A program made the translations under genes and the position numbers. The notes under the pieces are model-generated. The model saw only the letters and a list, made by a program, of their open reading frames with translations, ran no database searches and was not told where the DNA came from. A stretch of DNA of 64,000 nucleotides from Batillaria attramentaria (lineage: Eukaryota; Mollusca; Gastropoda; Batillariidae), in assembly GCA_018292915.2 (NCBI GenBank), contig JACVVK020000480.1:385001-449000 (forward strand), written 5' to 3'. Of this stretch, positions 11,226 through 23,285 are shown piece by piece. How positions within the stretch are numbered: position 1 is the first letter of the stretch; each line of letters starts with the position of its first letter.

Positions 11226-13746
11226 CAACAGAAAACAAACAAATAATTAAACAATCAAATAAACAAAAAACAAACAAACAACAACAACAACAAAAACCCC
11301 AAACAAACAAACAAACAAAACAACACGAAATCTGACAAATATGCTTCTGTGAGTGAAATGTTACCGGCCAAGAAACACCTGGCGACGCGACCTGGAGGCG
11401 GATGCCAAGAGTATGGAACACAGCTGGGGACAGCTGGAGAGACTGGCCCAGGACCGGGAGGCCTGGAGAACCCTTGTCGGCGGCCTATGCCCCAGAAGGG
11501 GCAAAAGGCGAGAGTGAGTGAGTGAGTCAGTGAAATGTTAGAAAGATAGGTATGGGGAAATGCACAAGCTGCATTATCGAACATTGGAAACATACTTTAC
11601 CGAGTAAGCATTGGGACTGAATGCGCGCATCGAAAGTGAAACTCACAATACGTTTCACTCGGGAGAAACAATTCATATTCTAAGTGGCATGTCAGAAGAA
11701 CGAGATGAAGAGATCGACCCACCCCTAATTGCCACCTGGAATAAATAAAGTACTCCAAACTGAATTGAACTGGACTCGATCATATCAAGATGTTTTCAGG
11801 ATGGCTCTCGATCACTTTGTACTTACAAGAATTGACATCACAGTAATGACAGCATTAATCCCTATCCCACGCCTGAATGGCCCCGAGAGTTGATCGAGTT
11901 TCTTGCCCACTGTTACGTCTTACTCTAAACCACTCATCATGTCTCGCCGTCATCCGCAGTGACAGTAGCAGCGGCACGTGCTGTTACTACAAGCCGAGTG
12001 GCCGAAGTACATACACCACAAGAGACACAGTGCTTAGCGTTATTTATATGGCCGGCAGAATTAAGGAGCTGTGATCGGTGTGTGCCCGCAGAGGCGTCTG
12101 GGAGATTTATGACCGACACTGACTTAGCTGAGTAGGATGGGGGATCCAGCCCGGAGTCACCCCGTTCTTCACTGTGGCATGGAGAAGGTTGTCGCTGTAG
12201 GTCAGAACTGGCGTCACTGTGGTATACGTTCCTCTCCTTTCCTTCCCTGCCTTTCCATGCACTTAGCCGGCCGTTTCGCCTTGACGTTCATGTGCACTTA
12301 GAACATTAACAGGTCTTCGAGGCGTCTTGTGGGTTGGTCTCGAGGCGGAGGGCAACGGCCAGAGGAACGTTATGCTTGACCTGTAGTACATTAGAACGAG
12401 GTGATCGAGGGAGACTATTACAGATACTCCGATGTCTTGCAGTTTTCACTGAACCATCTCAGAACATACAGTGGAAAGATAAAGACCATCCCAGAAGCAT
12501 TTTAATGTTTTCTTGTGGTTTTTTTTTTCTCATTTGTGACCACCCATCACAAAACCAGTCTTAACTCGATTTTGGAGCATTTGGAAGTTTACATATTTTT
12601 TAAATGTACACACTTTTTTGGGTACACTTTGATACACGAATGAATGCTGTAGACCAAAATTGTGGGAGTTATAGCCATTAGAAGTAAAGTACCCAACCGG
12701 CGGCCGTTTTCAGTAAACAGTTTCCAAAGATTTTGTGCCTATGTGCCACACCCCCCCCCCCTTTCCCTTTCCCAAAGTTTCAGAAAAGAGAAAACGACGA
12801 AAGAAACAAAAACAAAAAAAAACCCTCATAAAACGGTTTGCAACCCTGGCCTGCAATCCTGTCTTGCAAGTCCACTTCCTGGTTTTCTCGGAACGGAGAA
12901 TAAAAGCTATCTCTTGTGTCGTAGAAGAGAAACCTCTGTCCTGAATATGGCTTGATTGATCTGAAAACTGGATGCCAAGGTGTCACACGCCGTCACGAGG
13001 TTGGCGTGGAGGAGCGATGGCCAAGCGAGTCTCCGACAATTAACAGATAAAAGAACAACACAGAACGATACTGATAAGGCACAAGAAATTTAATAAAGAA
13101 ATAAAGACAAGAAACAATCCAACAACGACGCACGCTACAAAAACAAACCCTAACCTACTTCCCTATTATGTAAGATAGCAGAGAGAAGAAAAGGACCAGA
13201 AGTACAGGTGGTTAGAAAAGAAAGGTATACCCGACAGGCCCTGCCCTCCAGCCGCCGCCAAGTCCCAACCCGCACTGAAGAAATCTACTCACCCCATCAA
13301 CTACACTAACTCCTACTACTCACTAACTGGCAGTGGCCACACGTGGAATCTATGAACTTTACTAACCCCGACCTAGAACCAAGAAAATAACACACTAGAC
13401 GTGACACACGAGCCACACGCACACCCACGCGCACCTTACCCCCCCCCCCCCCCCCCCCCCCCCACACCCCCCCACACACAGAGTCACTTCTGTGACACAT
13501 GGGTGCTTACACGTTTTCCTCCTATCATCAATAATCATATTCTTGGACTGATTTATGTCATGGTGAGTTGTGTACAGTTTAAAGTGTTCCTTTTAATGTC
13601 TTTTATGCACGTCTTATTTGCCATACCCAATTTTATGTCATGTAAGGCGCTCGGAACTTGCTACATTAATGGATACGAGCCCATGAAATGCATCTTATTG
13701 TTATTACAGTCTTGTGGTTACTGTTATGTTACATATATCCTGAAAG
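11226..13746. other. No gene seen
   Basis: Contains CAAA-rich patches, a C-run at about 12750-12760 and a C-run of about 23 at 13440-13462. Around 12980-13500 there are GTCACAC and GTGACAC motifs at opposite ends and an AATAAAG signal; I considered an LTR but found no second copy or coding part. Confidence 0.45.
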
Positions 13747-13888
13747 GGTAGGTGAGTGTTTGAAGGTTTAACGTCATTTCCACCACATAATTATGCGTGA
13801 TATTAAAGACACCACAACGAGAAAAAGGCCAACATAAATACTTATTTGGCCCCAGCAGGGAATCGAACTCACGACCCGAGCATTGTGA
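13747..13888 (-). mobile_element. SINE family A copy 3, head-truncated
   Basis: Minus-strand body (GATATCACGC-like, CCTTTTTCTCGTTGTGGTGT, GGCCAAATAAG) and B box GAGTTCGATTCCC are present. The tRNA head beyond the CTCGGGTCGTGAG segment is missing. Diverged and probably old. Confidence 0.85.
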
Positions 13889-16426
13889 AAATTCAGCAAG
13901 ATAATTATTCTGTTCATAAATACACGGAACACCGAAACTTCTTCTGAAATGACTGAGTTTCCTGCGAATGATCAAGCTAGGATGAAATCGCACCCGGCCG
14001 ACATATTAATATCAAGTTCTTTCTATCTTCCTGGGCCCGTATGTAAAACTCGAGGTTAATTTAATCCACGGCTACGGGCCTTACCCAGACTAGGACAAAA
14101 GAAACCCAAAAACAAAATTAAATAAAAAAGGAAGCGAAGAAAGAGAGAAAGACAAAAAATCATTCTATAACGGCATAGGCACCTTGCTGGAATGGACCTG
14201 CTTCTTGGTTTAAAACAATAAACAACAGAAAAATTTAACCCTAGAGCTAGTTTAGTTCGAGGTTAGACTCTAACCCGGCGCTAAACTCCCTAGCCCCGAC
14301 TTTTACATGCGGACCCTGAGCTGTTTTGAAGACATCCACATCCACTTTCCCAGGTCACCAGACGTCAGAAGTCATCAGAATTATGGATGCTATTTGAAGC
14401 ACCCACCGGAGGACTGTGATTATCCACCGTGCCCATGGTTGTCGTTCTTCTCCTTTCATGTCCTGGATGAGCTGAGAAGGATGTCCGGTTCCTGTGACAA
14501 GGGCCGACAACCGCACGACAAGCCAATTATCTCCACTTCGAGGATCACCGGGCAGGCATCGGTGAGCGACGGACGGTCAGTGTGGTGACTATGGAAGCTC
14601 CACAGTTCCCAAGCCCGACGCTGTGGTCAAGAAGGAGCACAATTATCTCCCTTGACCGCGCACTAGCCAAAGACTGCAGGGGAGACAACTCAACACCGAC
14701 CACACTCAGCACTGGAGTGTCGTCGATGGCCAAGGTCCAGTGGTCATTGTCCGCCGCGTCCTCCCCTGTCCTTTGCACGATCCAATTAGATCACTCTTTA
14801 GAACCTGTGGTCAAGAGACAGTCCAGCTGATAGGTCAATACATCGGCACCAAGGGGTGTCTGGTAACGTTTTCCCAGACAATTCCATAGAGGCTGTGGTC
14901 AGCGAGTGGAGGATCATGCACGGGTACAATTGAATTACGGACATACCACGGAACATGAATCACAGAACAGCTCTGTACTCGTCCGTAGTATGCAGTTGCC
15001 AAAGAAAGCAGAGACAAAAGATCAATACTTGTTATACGTACTAACGCCGAGCCTACTTCGTAAAAGGAAATGAAATTCACGCTTACTTTGGCTAACTATT
15101 TGAAATAATGTAACGTTGTGTAGAACAAAGTTCTCATAACATTAAGGACACAAATTGAGCGTGGGGTCATGTTGAGTGTTTATATGAGGTACCCTGTTTG
15201 GCGAGTGTGCCAGTCTGTAGTGATTTTTGTTGTCACGAAAAGCGTGATTTTCGTGATTTGTTTTGTTATGTAGGTCAAGCTAGGTGCATGGCAGGTCACA
15301 AAGAGAGGGAAGCTGCCAGTGAAGCTAGGACTTTTTCCACAGAGGTCGGACACAAGTGACGCAAGCAAATTTGTGTGAACTGGCTCTCTGGCCTAAAGAG
15401 AAAGTAGACGTGCATTACTCCAGTGAGGCCTGAGCGGAAAGGAGACATTCAGTTTTATTAAACCCCTGTCAGGTGCGTGCCTTTGAACGGTCTGTTCATG
15501 GAAGTAATTGTTTCTACACTGAAGCATTTTTCTGTCCGGGTTATCCGGCTTTCCTCCACCGAAAAGTAGGATAGGTATTGCGTGGAGCTGCATCGCGGCG
15601 ACGCGCTTCCCCAGGGGAGAGTAGCCCGAAATTCCTGAAAGGGACGATAAATTAATAATTTATGTAAAAAAAATCAACCATACACAAATCTCTCTAGGCA
15701 TTTCCTTGTTTGTCTTTCAGCTTCAAATCAAATTGTGACAAGCAGTACGGCTGGGGAAACACAGGAGACTCATCGATTAGCAGATCTCTGTCCAGTTCTA
15801 TGGCACTTATTTGCACGTGGGGGAGCTCTGGCGATGAGAAAATCATTGAGTAAATTTGAAGTGAAGATGATCACATTTTCAGGTCGATGAGGATGAGAGA
15901 ATAAGGAAACAAATAATGGAGATTAGCATGCCCTTGAAGCAATTAAAATTTTTTTTTGCGCGCGTAAAATTGTTAGTTGCAAGTAAGAAGATGTAACGTC
16001 TGTGGAGCTTTTTTTTTTTTTTTTTCTCCTGCAGGGAAATCAATCTTTCGTTTCACGAGGTTATCACATGTGTTGACAGCACCCTAAACTTACTTCTTTC
16101 TTTCCATTTTTATCCTGATTAGTGCCTGGGTGGACGTCCTAGCAAACTTTGAGCTCATTATCTCCAAAAATATAATATTATGCGCACTCAGAACGTGATC
16201 ATCTGTAAAATGATTGTTAAAAACTCCTGAAATCCACGAAAGTGGTCTGTTGTTCAGTCGCAGCTCTATTTTTTTTTTTTTTTGCATTTCGTGTGGCAGA
16301 AATAAATGTGACCATACTCGTCTAATTGTTTCCGCTAACAGACGGATACATATATCAACAGGATATTACATACACGTATTCACGTCTCTGATCGAGACAC
16401 AGGTGGGTGAACAACCGTACCTCAGG

Positions 16427-16430
<4 letters not shown>
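13889..16430. other. No gene seen
   Basis: Unique-looking sequence with short open frames on both strands but no recognisable domain or convincing splice pair. A GGGGAGACAACTC motif, a common molluscan repeat word, occurs at about 14680-14692. Confidence 0.4.
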
Positions 16431-16506
<76 letters not shown>

Positions 16507-16760
16507 TCTGACACGTCGCAAATACTTCTCCCAAGCGTCCTACGGTTTTCTGTGTATAAAAAGTACAAACAAAACAACAACAACAACAGCAAAACAAAAC
16601 AAAACAAAAAAAACAAAAAAACAACAACAGCAACAACAAGTAAAACAGCAACAACAACAACAAATCAACAACAAAACAGCAACAACAACAACAACAACAA
16701 CCCAAAAAAAGGAGAAAAAAAAAAGAAGAAGAAGAAGAAAAAAAAAAGAAAAAAGAAAAA
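16431..16760. repeat. Compound simple repeat: (CA)n, then CAA/CAAAA, then GAA/A-rich
   Basis: About 37 CA units (16431-16504), 55 bp of spacer, then CAA and CAAAA units (16565-16702) and a GAA/A-rich purine tract to 16765. The apparent 184-aa frame is His-Thr, Gln and Lys homopolymer only. Confidence 0.95.
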
Positions 16761-17104
16761 AAAGATAAACATTATTTCGGATCTGTGAACAGTATCAGCG
16801 CATCCAAAACCCTACCAAGTGTTCTCAAACACCTACAAGAACAATGGATTGTTACGAACACGACTGTCAATGCATGGCGTTGACAAAGGATGGTTTAGCT
16901 GGAGACATGCGATGCAGCAACAATCGCTGAAAAATGGTTTGGGCCGAACTGCCTCCGAGAGTGGCACAAGCGTGTGTGAGCGATGTTGTACGGTTCGGCG
17001 GGGGGCTGCAGCCAGTGTCTTTGATCAGCTTGTGCCGGCTGTTCTGCAGTCAGACGTTGTTTAATGATCCAGCCTAGTCAATCTAAGCAGCAGATGTCTA
17101 TGAC

Positions 17105-17106
<2 letters not shown>

Positions 17107-17177
<71 letters not shown>

Positions 17178-17312
17178 CGAACTTTATTTTCCAATGGAAG
17201 TAATTTAACCAAACAATGATTAACTTTTAACCAGCCGTTGCTACGCCCACCCACACCCCCAAACAAACAAACAAACAAACAAACAAACAAACAAACAAAC
17301 AAACAAACAAAC
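17107..17312 (-). mobile_element. Retroposon 3' end with CT-type tail, plus (CAAA)n
   Basis: Read on the minus strand, CCATTGGAAAATAAAGTTCG is followed by GTTC units and a (CT)n tract (plus-strand GA at 17107-17172). It shares TTGGAAAATAAAGT with the element ending near 6166. A (CAAA)n array sits at 17259-17312 on the body side. Confidence 0.65.
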
Positions 17313-17609
17313 AAATCAACTACAAGAAAAAAACAATAAAAAACCAACAACAAAAAAACAACAAAACAACAACAAAAAAAAAACAACCGAACGACAATAA
17401 GCAACAACAACAAACAAACAACCAACAACAACAAAAACAAAACAAAACAACAAAAACACCACCAACAAACAAACAACAGCAACAAAAAGCAACACGACAA
17501 AAACACCACCAACAACAAACAACAAAAAATACACAATGCACAGATAAAAATAAAAGAAACAAAATCAAAGATCGCAAGTAAGACTATGTAAAAAAGTACA
17601 TTCAAATTC

Positions 17610-17880
<271 letters not shown>

Positions 17881-18134
17881 AACTTTTAATTGTTGCAATT
17901 TGTTTCGAAGTTCACACGGTTTGCAACGCATGGTACATTTGCTGCAACTGGAGCTGCAACAATCGACTACCTCACGACACGGGCGTTACACCACTCCCTA
18001 ATTACGTGTAAAGTAGATCGAAGCGACGCGCAGCAGACTCTGCCTCCAACTCTCGACACGGGATGCTGATTGAAATCGGCAGGCCACGGACGTGGACCGA
18101 GGAATTTTATCGCAGATTTTGACAGAAGCTCTCG

Positions 18135-18175
18135 CGTGATTGGTTGTGGCTAATTTCCTTTCAGCCAATCAGACG
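18135..18175. promoter_or_regulatory. Paired CCAAT boxes, inverted
   Basis: GATTGGTTG near 18138 and AGCCAATCAG near 18163 form a convergent pair of NF-Y-type CCAAT motifs about 25 bp apart in moderately GC-rich sequence. This is only a motif match; no exon is recognised nearby. Confidence 0.3.
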
Positions 18176-18280
18176 TTAACAAGACAATTTGTGACTTGCA
18201 TGCCGAAGCGTCGAGCGTGTAAGAGAGGAGTGAAGGGAGGGATGGGGGAGGCGGCTGGGGGGGGGGGGGGGAAGGAGAGA

Positions 18281-18298
18281 GAGAGAGAGAGAGAGAGG
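18281..18298. repeat. G-run and (GA)n
   Basis: A run of 13 G at about 18259-18271 and a short GA array, in a purine-rich patch of about 80 bp. Confidence 0.8.
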
Positions 18299-18978
18299 GC
18301 GGGGGGAGGATGGTCGAAGCTTGTCCACCGTCATATCACTTTACATTAGGTGATCATTAGAGGTCGATCAAGATCTCTCTGTTTCTGTCTGTCTCTCTCT
18401 CTCTCCATTTCTTTCGCAAAACATAAAACAAAAAACCGATCCCAAAGAGGGGACACATTTCGATTTCTAAAAGAGGAGTGAATGTTTAGAGTAATTTGCT
18501 GTCGTGCAACTCTTAAAAAAAAAAAAAAAACAAAAAAAAAAAAAAAAAACATGACACGGCCGCAGTGTCAAAGGACTAGCTTCCCATTAATCGTTGCAGT
18601 CGGTTTTCTTGGAAACATTGTTGCTGGCAGCTTAATTCATGACTTCACGCCAACAATGTTGGTTTGATTGGCGTGTTTGGCGTGCATTAAAAAGCATAAA
18701 AAATGACCGCCGGTTGGAGTGACAGTAGGATTACGTAAATCGGTCAGCGTTACACAGAAAATGCATAGCGGTGTCGCCATCCATTCACTTGGGCTCAGGG
18801 TCGAAAGCGATAGGGCTGTCGTGAGGTTTAACCGATAAGAAACTCTGCGCTTAAAAATGTCGCAGGGAACACAAATACTACACCCCCCCTTTCCCCTTTT
18901 CCCCACCCCTTCCCATCTTTCCACTTGTTTGTTGAGTTTAACGTCCCCGCCACAAGCGTGGTTGTAGAACGGCCCTAA

Positions 18979-19020
18979 AGTCTACTCTTAACTGGGCACA
19001 GCGCGCGAAACACTGTTCCA
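18979..19020. repeat. Partial duplicate of the adjacent MITE left end
   Basis: CTCTTAACTGGGCACAGCGC followed by GCGAAACAC occurs here and again at the start of the element at 19029, making a tandem partial copy directly upstream. Confidence 0.8.
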
Positions 19021-19028
19021 AAACATAA

Positions 19029-19348
19029 AGCCTGCTCTTAACTGGGCACAGCGCGCGAAACACACATGTGCACGTCACAGTCGTTGCGCTCGGTGTGTCT
19101 ACTCACTACAAAACTGAACACAGCTGTGCTCGGTGACAAACCGATTGAAGATTGTCCGATTGTCCGCCATGTTTGCGCGCCGAGTGACGTAGTACAGCCA
19201 GTCAGAATCTGTTGTGGAAACCACAGTCACAGTTGTGTGGCTATTTGAAATCCAGGTTGCTGTGATGATGCCACAGCGGCGGAAACCCCCAAAATCACAA
19301 CTGTGGACAGCACTGTGGCGCTCCGAAGTGCCCAGTTAAGAGCCGGCT
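19029..19348. mobile_element. MITE with 21-bp TIRs and TAA target duplication (Harbinger-like)
   Basis: The left end AGCCTGCTCTTAACTGGGCA and the reverse complement of the right end agree over 21 bp with one mismatch. TAA is present directly on both outer sides (19026-19028 and 19349-19351). A 3-bp TWA target duplication is the hallmark of PIF/Harbinger elements. The 320-bp length and lack of a transposase make it non-autonomous. A further matching right-end motif CAGTTAAGAGCAGGCT near 20177 suggests other family members or an older nested copy. Confidence 0.8.
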
Positions 19349-19351
19349 TAA

Positions 19352-20602
19352 CTGATTAATCCAGCTGAACACTATTCAGTCCTGACTGGTCGGTCACATG
19401 TCATGTATTGTTGACTGTGATGGACAGGTTTACACACGCAGGCCCAGTTCACACAGCCGGAGGAAGCGGGCAAAGTTTGGTGTGAGCACAGCTTTTTATT
19501 GCCGCCTGCTGTCCTAGGCTAGGGGGTCGAAGTCACACCGTTCCCTCTGCTCCCCGTACTGGTAAAGCCTACGTCAGACGCTGCGAGCCTGCGGAGCCTT
19601 TGCACGCTGGCGGAACGGCTTTTCTGTTCATACGCTAGGAGTGTGGAGCCAGCGGACTGCGCAAAGAGCGGTAGCGCGGTTAGCGGCGATTGACTGGGGT
19701 GGCGAGGAAAACATAGGCTGTGTTCTATTGACTGGGGAGCCGACGTCCGGGCGCTTTAAGCAGTACCCCTGGCGAGCCGATTTCACTGGCTGGGAGTACA
19801 TTTTACCGTTGGTATCGCCACGTCTGACAGAGCCCTTAAGTTGTAGAACTCTCGGCAGTAGCGAGAGTGTGATCTCCAACCCCGGTGCATGGCAGCAGTT
19901 TGCATATTTGTCCACACAGATCAAGCTTTCACACACTTTCAAAACTGAGGGGCGTCGACAACAACCGGGACCATCGATCATCATTCACACGCACAAGACG
20001 GTTGGTGTAAAGTAATGCTCAACAATTTGTGACTCGTGGCAGTGTACCTCTTTGCCGCCTCCCTCCCCCTCCCCCCCCCCCCCCCCGCCTCAACCGCCTC
20101 GCTACCGCGTCTTCCCTACTCATCGTGTCAGTGTATATACTGAGTTGTCGACCTCGAGTAACACTGTGATTTCAGTTAAGAGCAGGCTTTAGAATGTGAA
20201 ACCATAGCTGACATTGACATCGACAGTGTACGAAAGAGCTGCTGCTGAGCAAGATGACGGGAAAGCCGGTGTGGTGACAGTGACTTCAAACGCTTGTACA
20301 TGAGAACAGTTTTCAGACCATCCTCTCCAAAGAGGCACATACGTCGGGACCATCGTAATTATGTATGCTCAACAAGGCAATGTTCTGTAATGGTCAACCT
20401 AAAATGCTCAGTTCATGAGTTGCAGCAGCATACCTCCTTGCCACCTTGCCCTCCCCCCCCCACTCCACCCCCGCACCCCCCCCCCCCCCAACCCCAGCCC
20501 AAACCCTCCCCCACTATCCTTCTCCGTACCAGTTTATACTAAAGCTGCAGATCTCTAGTAATAGTGCGATTTAAAACACTTGTACATGAAAGCAGTTTTT
20601 TA
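19352..20602. repeat. Diverged copies of a roughly 150-bp repeat
   Basis: Segments with CGGGACCATCG, a CTCA-type word, GTGGCAG and C-rich runs occur at about 19965-20090 and 20310-20500, and are relatives of the cleaner array at 21518-21880. Open frames on both strands at 19628-20015 overlap each other completely and look non-coding. C-runs lie at about 20070-20085 and 20479-20490. Confidence 0.6.
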
Positions 20603-21190
20603 ATAATAATAATAATAATAATTGAGTATTGTTTACGCGCCTTACCCAGTTTCTGGAATTGACACAAAACTGGCGAGCTGGACCCAACACACATGTTCGC
20701 AGGAATCACACTCCTTCTCTCACACACTGGGGAGAGCCGGGGTGGTCGAATGGTAGAGCGTTGGACTTCCAATACTCGGGTCGTGAGTTCGAATCCCGGT
20801 GGGGGCCAAATATTTATGCAGGCTTTTTCATCGTTGCCCCGTCTTTGATATCACCCGTATGTGGTGGAAAAGGACGTTAAACCCCCAAACACCCACTTAC
20901 CCACCCCCGCCCCACTCTCACGCACTGGACATGAACACATTACAACCACGTGGTGCTATTGTATAAACTGGCGAGCTGGACCCAACACACATGTTCACAG
21001 GAATCACACTCCTCTCACACACTGGACATGAACTGGACATTACAACCACGTGCATGGTGCAAAGCGTCAGCTCAGCTCTTTAAGTTTCGGACTTTAGAAC
21101 TGGATCTAATTTCAAATTGTGTGGGTCGAACATTCCCTAAGCAGTGTTTTCAGAGCATTCTCTGGAAAGAGGCCTTGTCCACGTGAGTTC
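20603..21190 (-). mobile_element. SINE family C copy 1 with internal duplication and nested SINE A
   Basis: Starts with an AAT-triplet tail (minus orientation), then GCGCCTTACCCAG, CTGGACCCAACACACATG, CTCTCACACACTGG and CCACGTGGTGC. The block AACTGGCGAGCTGGACCCAA through CACACACTGG appears twice (about 20670-20730 and 20963-21025), an internal tandem duplication. A SINE A interrupts the first block. The tRNA-like head is not recognisable here. Confidence 0.8.
20731..20914 (+). mobile_element. SINE family A copy 4, nested in SINE C
   Basis: Full-length with GGTCGAATGG head, B box GAGTTCGAATCCC, GTCTTTGATATCACCC body and ACCC-rich tail. The 14-bp target duplication CTCTCACACACTGG (20717-20730) against CTCTCACGCACTGG (20915-20928) has one mismatch. 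The order of events is clear: C first, A second. Confidence 0.95.
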
Positions 21191-21517
21191 GGACCATAAT
21201 GGTGTACATGCTTGAAGATCTATGCCCCCAACAACAAGCTTTCCGAAGTGTGAAAAAATGCTACAGAGTCGGCCGTTTTGAAACTGAGGGAGAAAGATCG
21301 TGCAGCACTCAACTCCCCGGCGCTGGACACTGTAGCGATGTGTATCGTTCACTGACCAAAAACCAAATAATGTCACGGCGAACTCGTGCTCTGGTTTCAC
21401 AAGGGTCCCCGAAGCGCTGAAAACTCTGCAACTATGACAGAGTTGACTGTGCTTGCACGGTCGACTGTATTTTTTTTTCACACTTCGGAAAGCTTTTTGT
21501 TGGGAGCTTAGATCTTT

Positions 21518-21880
21518 AAGAAGGTCGCTGTTACCGTTCAAACTGAACTGCTCAGTCTGTGACCGGTGGCAGAGTAACAGTGTGATTTTAAACTCGTGTG
21601 CATAAGAGCAGTTTTTTTTTTTCTGACCCGTAGCGTCGACACGAGTCGGGACCATCATTATACATATGTGCAAGAAGGTCGCTGTTACCGTTCAAACTGT
21701 ACTGCTCAGTCTGTGACAGGTGGCAGAGTAACAGTGTGATTTCAAACTCGTGTGCATAAGAGCAGTTTTTTTCAGACCCGCAGCGTCGACACGAGTCGGG
21801 ACCATCATTATACACATGCGCAAGAAGGTCACTGTTACCGTTCAAACTGAAATGCTCAGTCTATGACCGGTGGCAGTGTC
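21518..21880. repeat. Minisatellite of about 150 bp, nearly 2.5 copies
   Basis: AAGAAGGTCGCTGTTACCGT starts copies at 21518, 21672 and 21822. Each goes on through CTCAGTCTGTGAC, GGTGGCAG, GTGTGCATAAGAGCAG and CGACACGAGTCGGGACCATC. The motif CGACACGAGTCG is itself nearly palindromic. Confidence 0.93.
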
Positions 21881-22324
21881 CTTCCCTCACTCTCTTGCAA
21901 AGTCGTCCTCAGTTCTTTACCCCCCCCCCCCTCCCCCCCCCACCACTCGCCTTGTAGACAAGACATGGGATGAGTTGTCTGGACGCCGAAATCTTCTCCC
22001 CCGATTGCTCGATTTCTCGGGGCGCGCGGGAAATGGCGAACAAAGGCAGCAAGATAGACACTCGACCACGCTCGCCCAGGGTGCTCGATCCTACAACTGA
22101 ATCAGGGTGATTCTTCAGACAATTTCCCTGGGATTTGCTCCGAGCATGAATCCCTTCCAGTTCCAATCCACTCTCCGCTCTTTCAGGGACTCTGTTGGAG
22201 ACGGCAATTGCAGCCGGTGGTAAGCGCGCTTCGACCAAGACCCCTCGTGGCGTCACTGTCTGTCCATGATGCGCGAGACGACCCCAAGAACACCTCTCAC
22301 TGCGTCTGCGTGGAGGACCGTCTC
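21881..22324. other. No gene seen
   Basis: C-runs near 21920-21942, then unique-looking sequence with overlapping short frames on both strands and no recognisable domain. Confidence 0.4.
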
Positions 22325-23285
22325 CACGGCTCTGTCAGCCTAAGTGGCTCAAATGTTTTCCCAGGTGGCTACAACCTAGGTGAGTCAGAGGTTTAAACCC
22401 AGCCTAAAGGTCTCTTTGCATTTCTCTCAGCCTGTCTCAACCTAAGTGTCAGAGTCAGCTTGTACTAGGTGGCTCAAATGTTGCTTATGTGGCTAAAAGA
22501 GAAGTTTTCAGCATAGGTGAGTCAGAGGTATATACCAAGGTAAAGGATTCTTTTCAGAGTTCTCTCGGCTTTGGTGGCTCAAATGTTGCTTATGTGGCTA
22601 AAAGAGAAGTTTGTCAGAGGTTTATGCCCAGCCTAAAGGACTCTTTTCGGAGTTCTGTTAACCTGTGTGGCTCAGATGTTGCTTATGTGGCTAAAAAGAG
22701 AAGTTTGTCAGCATAGGTGATGTGTCTCCAGAAGTTTGTCAGCATAGGTGAGTCAGAGGTTTATACCCAGGCTGAAGGTCTGTTTTCGGAGCTCTGTCAG
22801 CCTAGGTGGCTCATATGTTGCCTATGTGGTGAAAAGACTGTCTCTCCAGATTACTGTCAATCTAGGTGAGACAGAGGTTTATACCCAACCTGAAGGACTC
22901 TCTTCAGACCTCTGTCAGCCTAGGTGGTTCAAAAGTCAAACTCAACCGAGAGGACTGTCTCTAAAGCTCTGAGGGCGGAGAAGGTTTTTGCCCAACCTAA
23001 ATGACATCGTCGAGTGCAAGACGATATAAGGGACATCCCCCCCCCCCGCCCCATCTCTCTCTCTCTCTCTCCCTCTCTCTGACTGTCCCCAGAGCTCTGG
23101 TCAGCCTTGATGGCTAAAAGGTTCATATCCAACCTACAGGAGTTCTGTCATCGTAGATATCGATGGCCCAAAGAATGTTTCCTAAGCTCTGTCAGCAAAA
23201 GTGGCTGAGAGGTTCACACCCAAAGTAAAAAAATTGTCTCCAGAGCTCTGAGAGCATAAGTGGCTCAAAGGTTCATGCCCAAACA
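22325..23285. repeat. Degenerate minisatellite built on GTGGCTCAAATGTT
   Basis: Words GTGGCTCAAATGTTGC, TATGTGGCTAAAAGAGAAG, GGTGAGTCAGAGGTTTATAC and CTCTGTCAGCCTAGGTGG recur with spacing of roughly 90-140 bp and internal sub-repetition to about 23285. Copies are diverged and rearranged, so this is an old array. Frames read through parts of it but carry stops. Confidence 0.85.

Noticed and set aside
10700..11590. CRISPR-like regular repeats in the 20-bp array
   Set aside because: Units are directly adjacent with no spacers, in an animal genome; it is a minisatellite.
12980..13500. Possible LTR (GTCACAC ... GTGACAC ends with AATAAAG)
   Set aside because: No second LTR, primer-binding site or coding domain is seen, and the end motifs are short.
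19628..20015. Overlapping frames of 118 and 124 residues on opposite strands
   Set aside because: Both cover the same bases, no domain is recognisable, and the region carries worn tandem repeats.
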